Program-made: the position numbers and the translations under genes
Assembly (NCBI GenBank): GCA_049999765.1
Contig: JBNGIQ010009343.1
Coordinates: 259,996 to 292,238, forward strand
From: Phaeoceros laevis
Taxonomy: Eukaryota; Anthocerotophyta; Anthocerotopsida; Notothyladales
DNA: 32,243 nt
Direction of reading: 5' to 3'
The notes under the pieces: model-generated
Database searches by the model: none
Seen by the model: the letters and a program-made list of their open reading frames with translations, nothing else
What the model was told of the DNA's origin: nothing
Shown: positions 30,828-32,243 of the stretch, in pieces
Position numbering within the stretch: position 1 is the first letter of the stretch
Layout: every line of letters begins with the position of its first letter

Positions 30828-32243
30828 CTTGAATCAAACTTGTACAAGTTTCCTCAGTTGCTGGCTGACCATCCACCAGAGTCTGCCGAGTTTGCAAAAT
30901 TTTGACAGGGCATTAGAAATTGAGAGTGAGCTACAACCATGTCATCTAACTGCAAACTTGATTGCCCCAAGGCAGTTCCAGCAGGGCCGTGTTGGAATCA
31001 TGACAACCCTTGGACGGCTAAACCTAGCTAACTAGCTAGCGCTCACCACTTGTAATGATCTCGAATGCTGCGGCCTTTGAACCAGCTCTTGGTGATGTCG
31101 ATCGGAAGCTTCCACGGGAGCCTCGCTAGCTGCGCCTGCTAGCTACCTGGGCAATAGCCAGCCGGCCATGGCCAGCCAGCCAGCAGTTGCGGAATTGGTT
31201 GAAGTGGCCGTCCGGGGCCGGTACAAAGTTGTACAAATTGCTGGTCCCCCCAGCAGGCATAGGGCCGGATCGATAGAGCCCTATCCTAACGGCGCAGGTC
31301 TGCAGCTGCCACAGGTGTGCTGCTGCAGACCAGTAGCTATAGAGACATGTGATGAAATTGGTCTCAAAGATGCTTCCAAGGATGGGAATCGTCAATGCGC
31401 GTTCTGAACGCTCCTATCCGATCAAGTCTAGCCAGGCATGTGCTTTTCCACAACTGGCATGGGGGCCTCACCACAGCTTTACGCGTACGCTACGCGCGTC
31501 TCCCACGCGCTGGTGCAGTAGTGGTACAGTAGACGGGTCCCGGCCCTCGCACTTGCAGGGTCACCTGCACTACACTGGACCCATATGAAATGTAGTGTAT
31601 CAATTGTAAAGTCATACATTGTGAGGTCCCTCATTAGCGGGGTCTGTAGATATGTCCCCTCTTCACATGTATAGAGTAGTGTATCTCTCTCATGGGCTTT
31701 TTCGCAGGACTGCAGCAGCTGCAGCTGAGTTCATGAATCTCGCACATGGATGAACATCCTGGAAGCCCCGCAAGAATGTATTTAATTCTATGGAGGCCCT
31801 GCACGCAGCAGGGCAGTGCTGGCTGGACGCTCTATTGGATGCCTGGGATTCCTGCACATCCATCCACGCCAGATGAACCGGACTTGAGGGAGATGTCCCT
31901 GCCTGAAGGTCTCTTGCTATAGGTAGCTTGCAATCGCACTTCTGTGGTCACCGCCGAGTCAGGTGCACAGAAATTGGCCCAGTGACAATGCAATCCACAA
32001 TATAGTATGCATCTTAGGCCTGTAGGAGGATTCCCTGACGGGGCTGGCCTTTTTAATTCTAAGTAGCAATGCTTATGGCCAGGTCAAAGGAAACGATTGC
32101 ATTGTAAATTAAAGGAGCGCGTTCAGAAGGGGTGACGTGATGGAATCGAGTGAAGCGACCTTTGACCTCGAAGCCTGCCAGTCGCAGCTGCAACCTTACA
32201 AGTTGCTTGCAACCCTACAAGTTGCTTGCAACCCTACAAGTTG
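30828..32243. other. Upstream region of family gene 3, no gene seen
   Basis: This 1.4 kb should carry the promoter and leader of gene 3. Frames of up to about 90 codons show no motif. No transposon ends were recognised. A short tandem repeat sits at the right edge and is listed separately. Confidence 0.4.
32191..32243. repeat. 19-bp tandem repeat at the window edge
   Basis: Two complete and one partial unit of CAACCCTACAAGTTGCTTG (the first has CAACCTTAC). The array is cut by the end of the window, so its full length is unknown. Confidence 0.9.

Overview
The window looks like nuclear DNA of a streptophyte that makes flagellated cells: a bryophyte, lycophyte or fern, or possibly a charophyte alga. 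It carries spliced genes whose closest remembered relatives are land-plant proteins (a SUA/RBM5-type splicing factor, LOS4/DBP5 helicase, CDC20, TRAPPC2). It also carries a cilium-specific gene (CFAP100 type), which seed plants without motile sperm lack. Introns are short, roughly 75 to 430 bp. Two runs of exactly 100 N mark scaffold gaps. The species cannot be named from sequence alone.

Layout. 1-1186: no gene seen. 1187-2172 (-): TRAPPC2/sedlin, five exons, 135 aa, with one apparent U12-type AT-AC intron. 2173-4268: unexplained, with coding-like stretches on the + strand that do not chain into a gene. 4269-6552 (-): DBP5/LOS4 DEAD-box helicase, seven exons, 532 aa. 7731-10140 (+): CDC20, eight exons, 473 aa. 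11075-12889 (-): intronless CFAP100-like coiled-coil protein, 604 aa, in an AT-rich island with repeats in its presumed promoter. 14233-19605 (+): SUA/RBM5/RBM10-type splicing regulator, fifteen exons, 1141 aa.

20.0-22.0 kb is a graveyard. It holds a decayed 3' end of an unknown gene family, a partial copy of the SUA gene (introns included) interrupted by a gap, and a second, more diverged family relic. 22255-30827 holds three large paralogous genes, all on the minus strand (539, 527 and 856 aa), of a family I do not recognise. They share an N-terminal block, a basic linker and two C-terminal blocks. Between the second and third genes lie two near-identical foldback repeats on either side of the second gap. 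The last 1.4 kb has no gene I can support.

The five recognised genes are housekeeping or cell-biological and not functionally linked: vesicle tethering, mRNA export, mitotic ubiquitination, axonemal dynein regulation and alternative splicing. The part most likely to be undescribed is the tandem family at 20-31 kb. Exon coordinates were derived by hand from splice consensus, reading phase and remembered family sequence, and every join keeps the reading frame.
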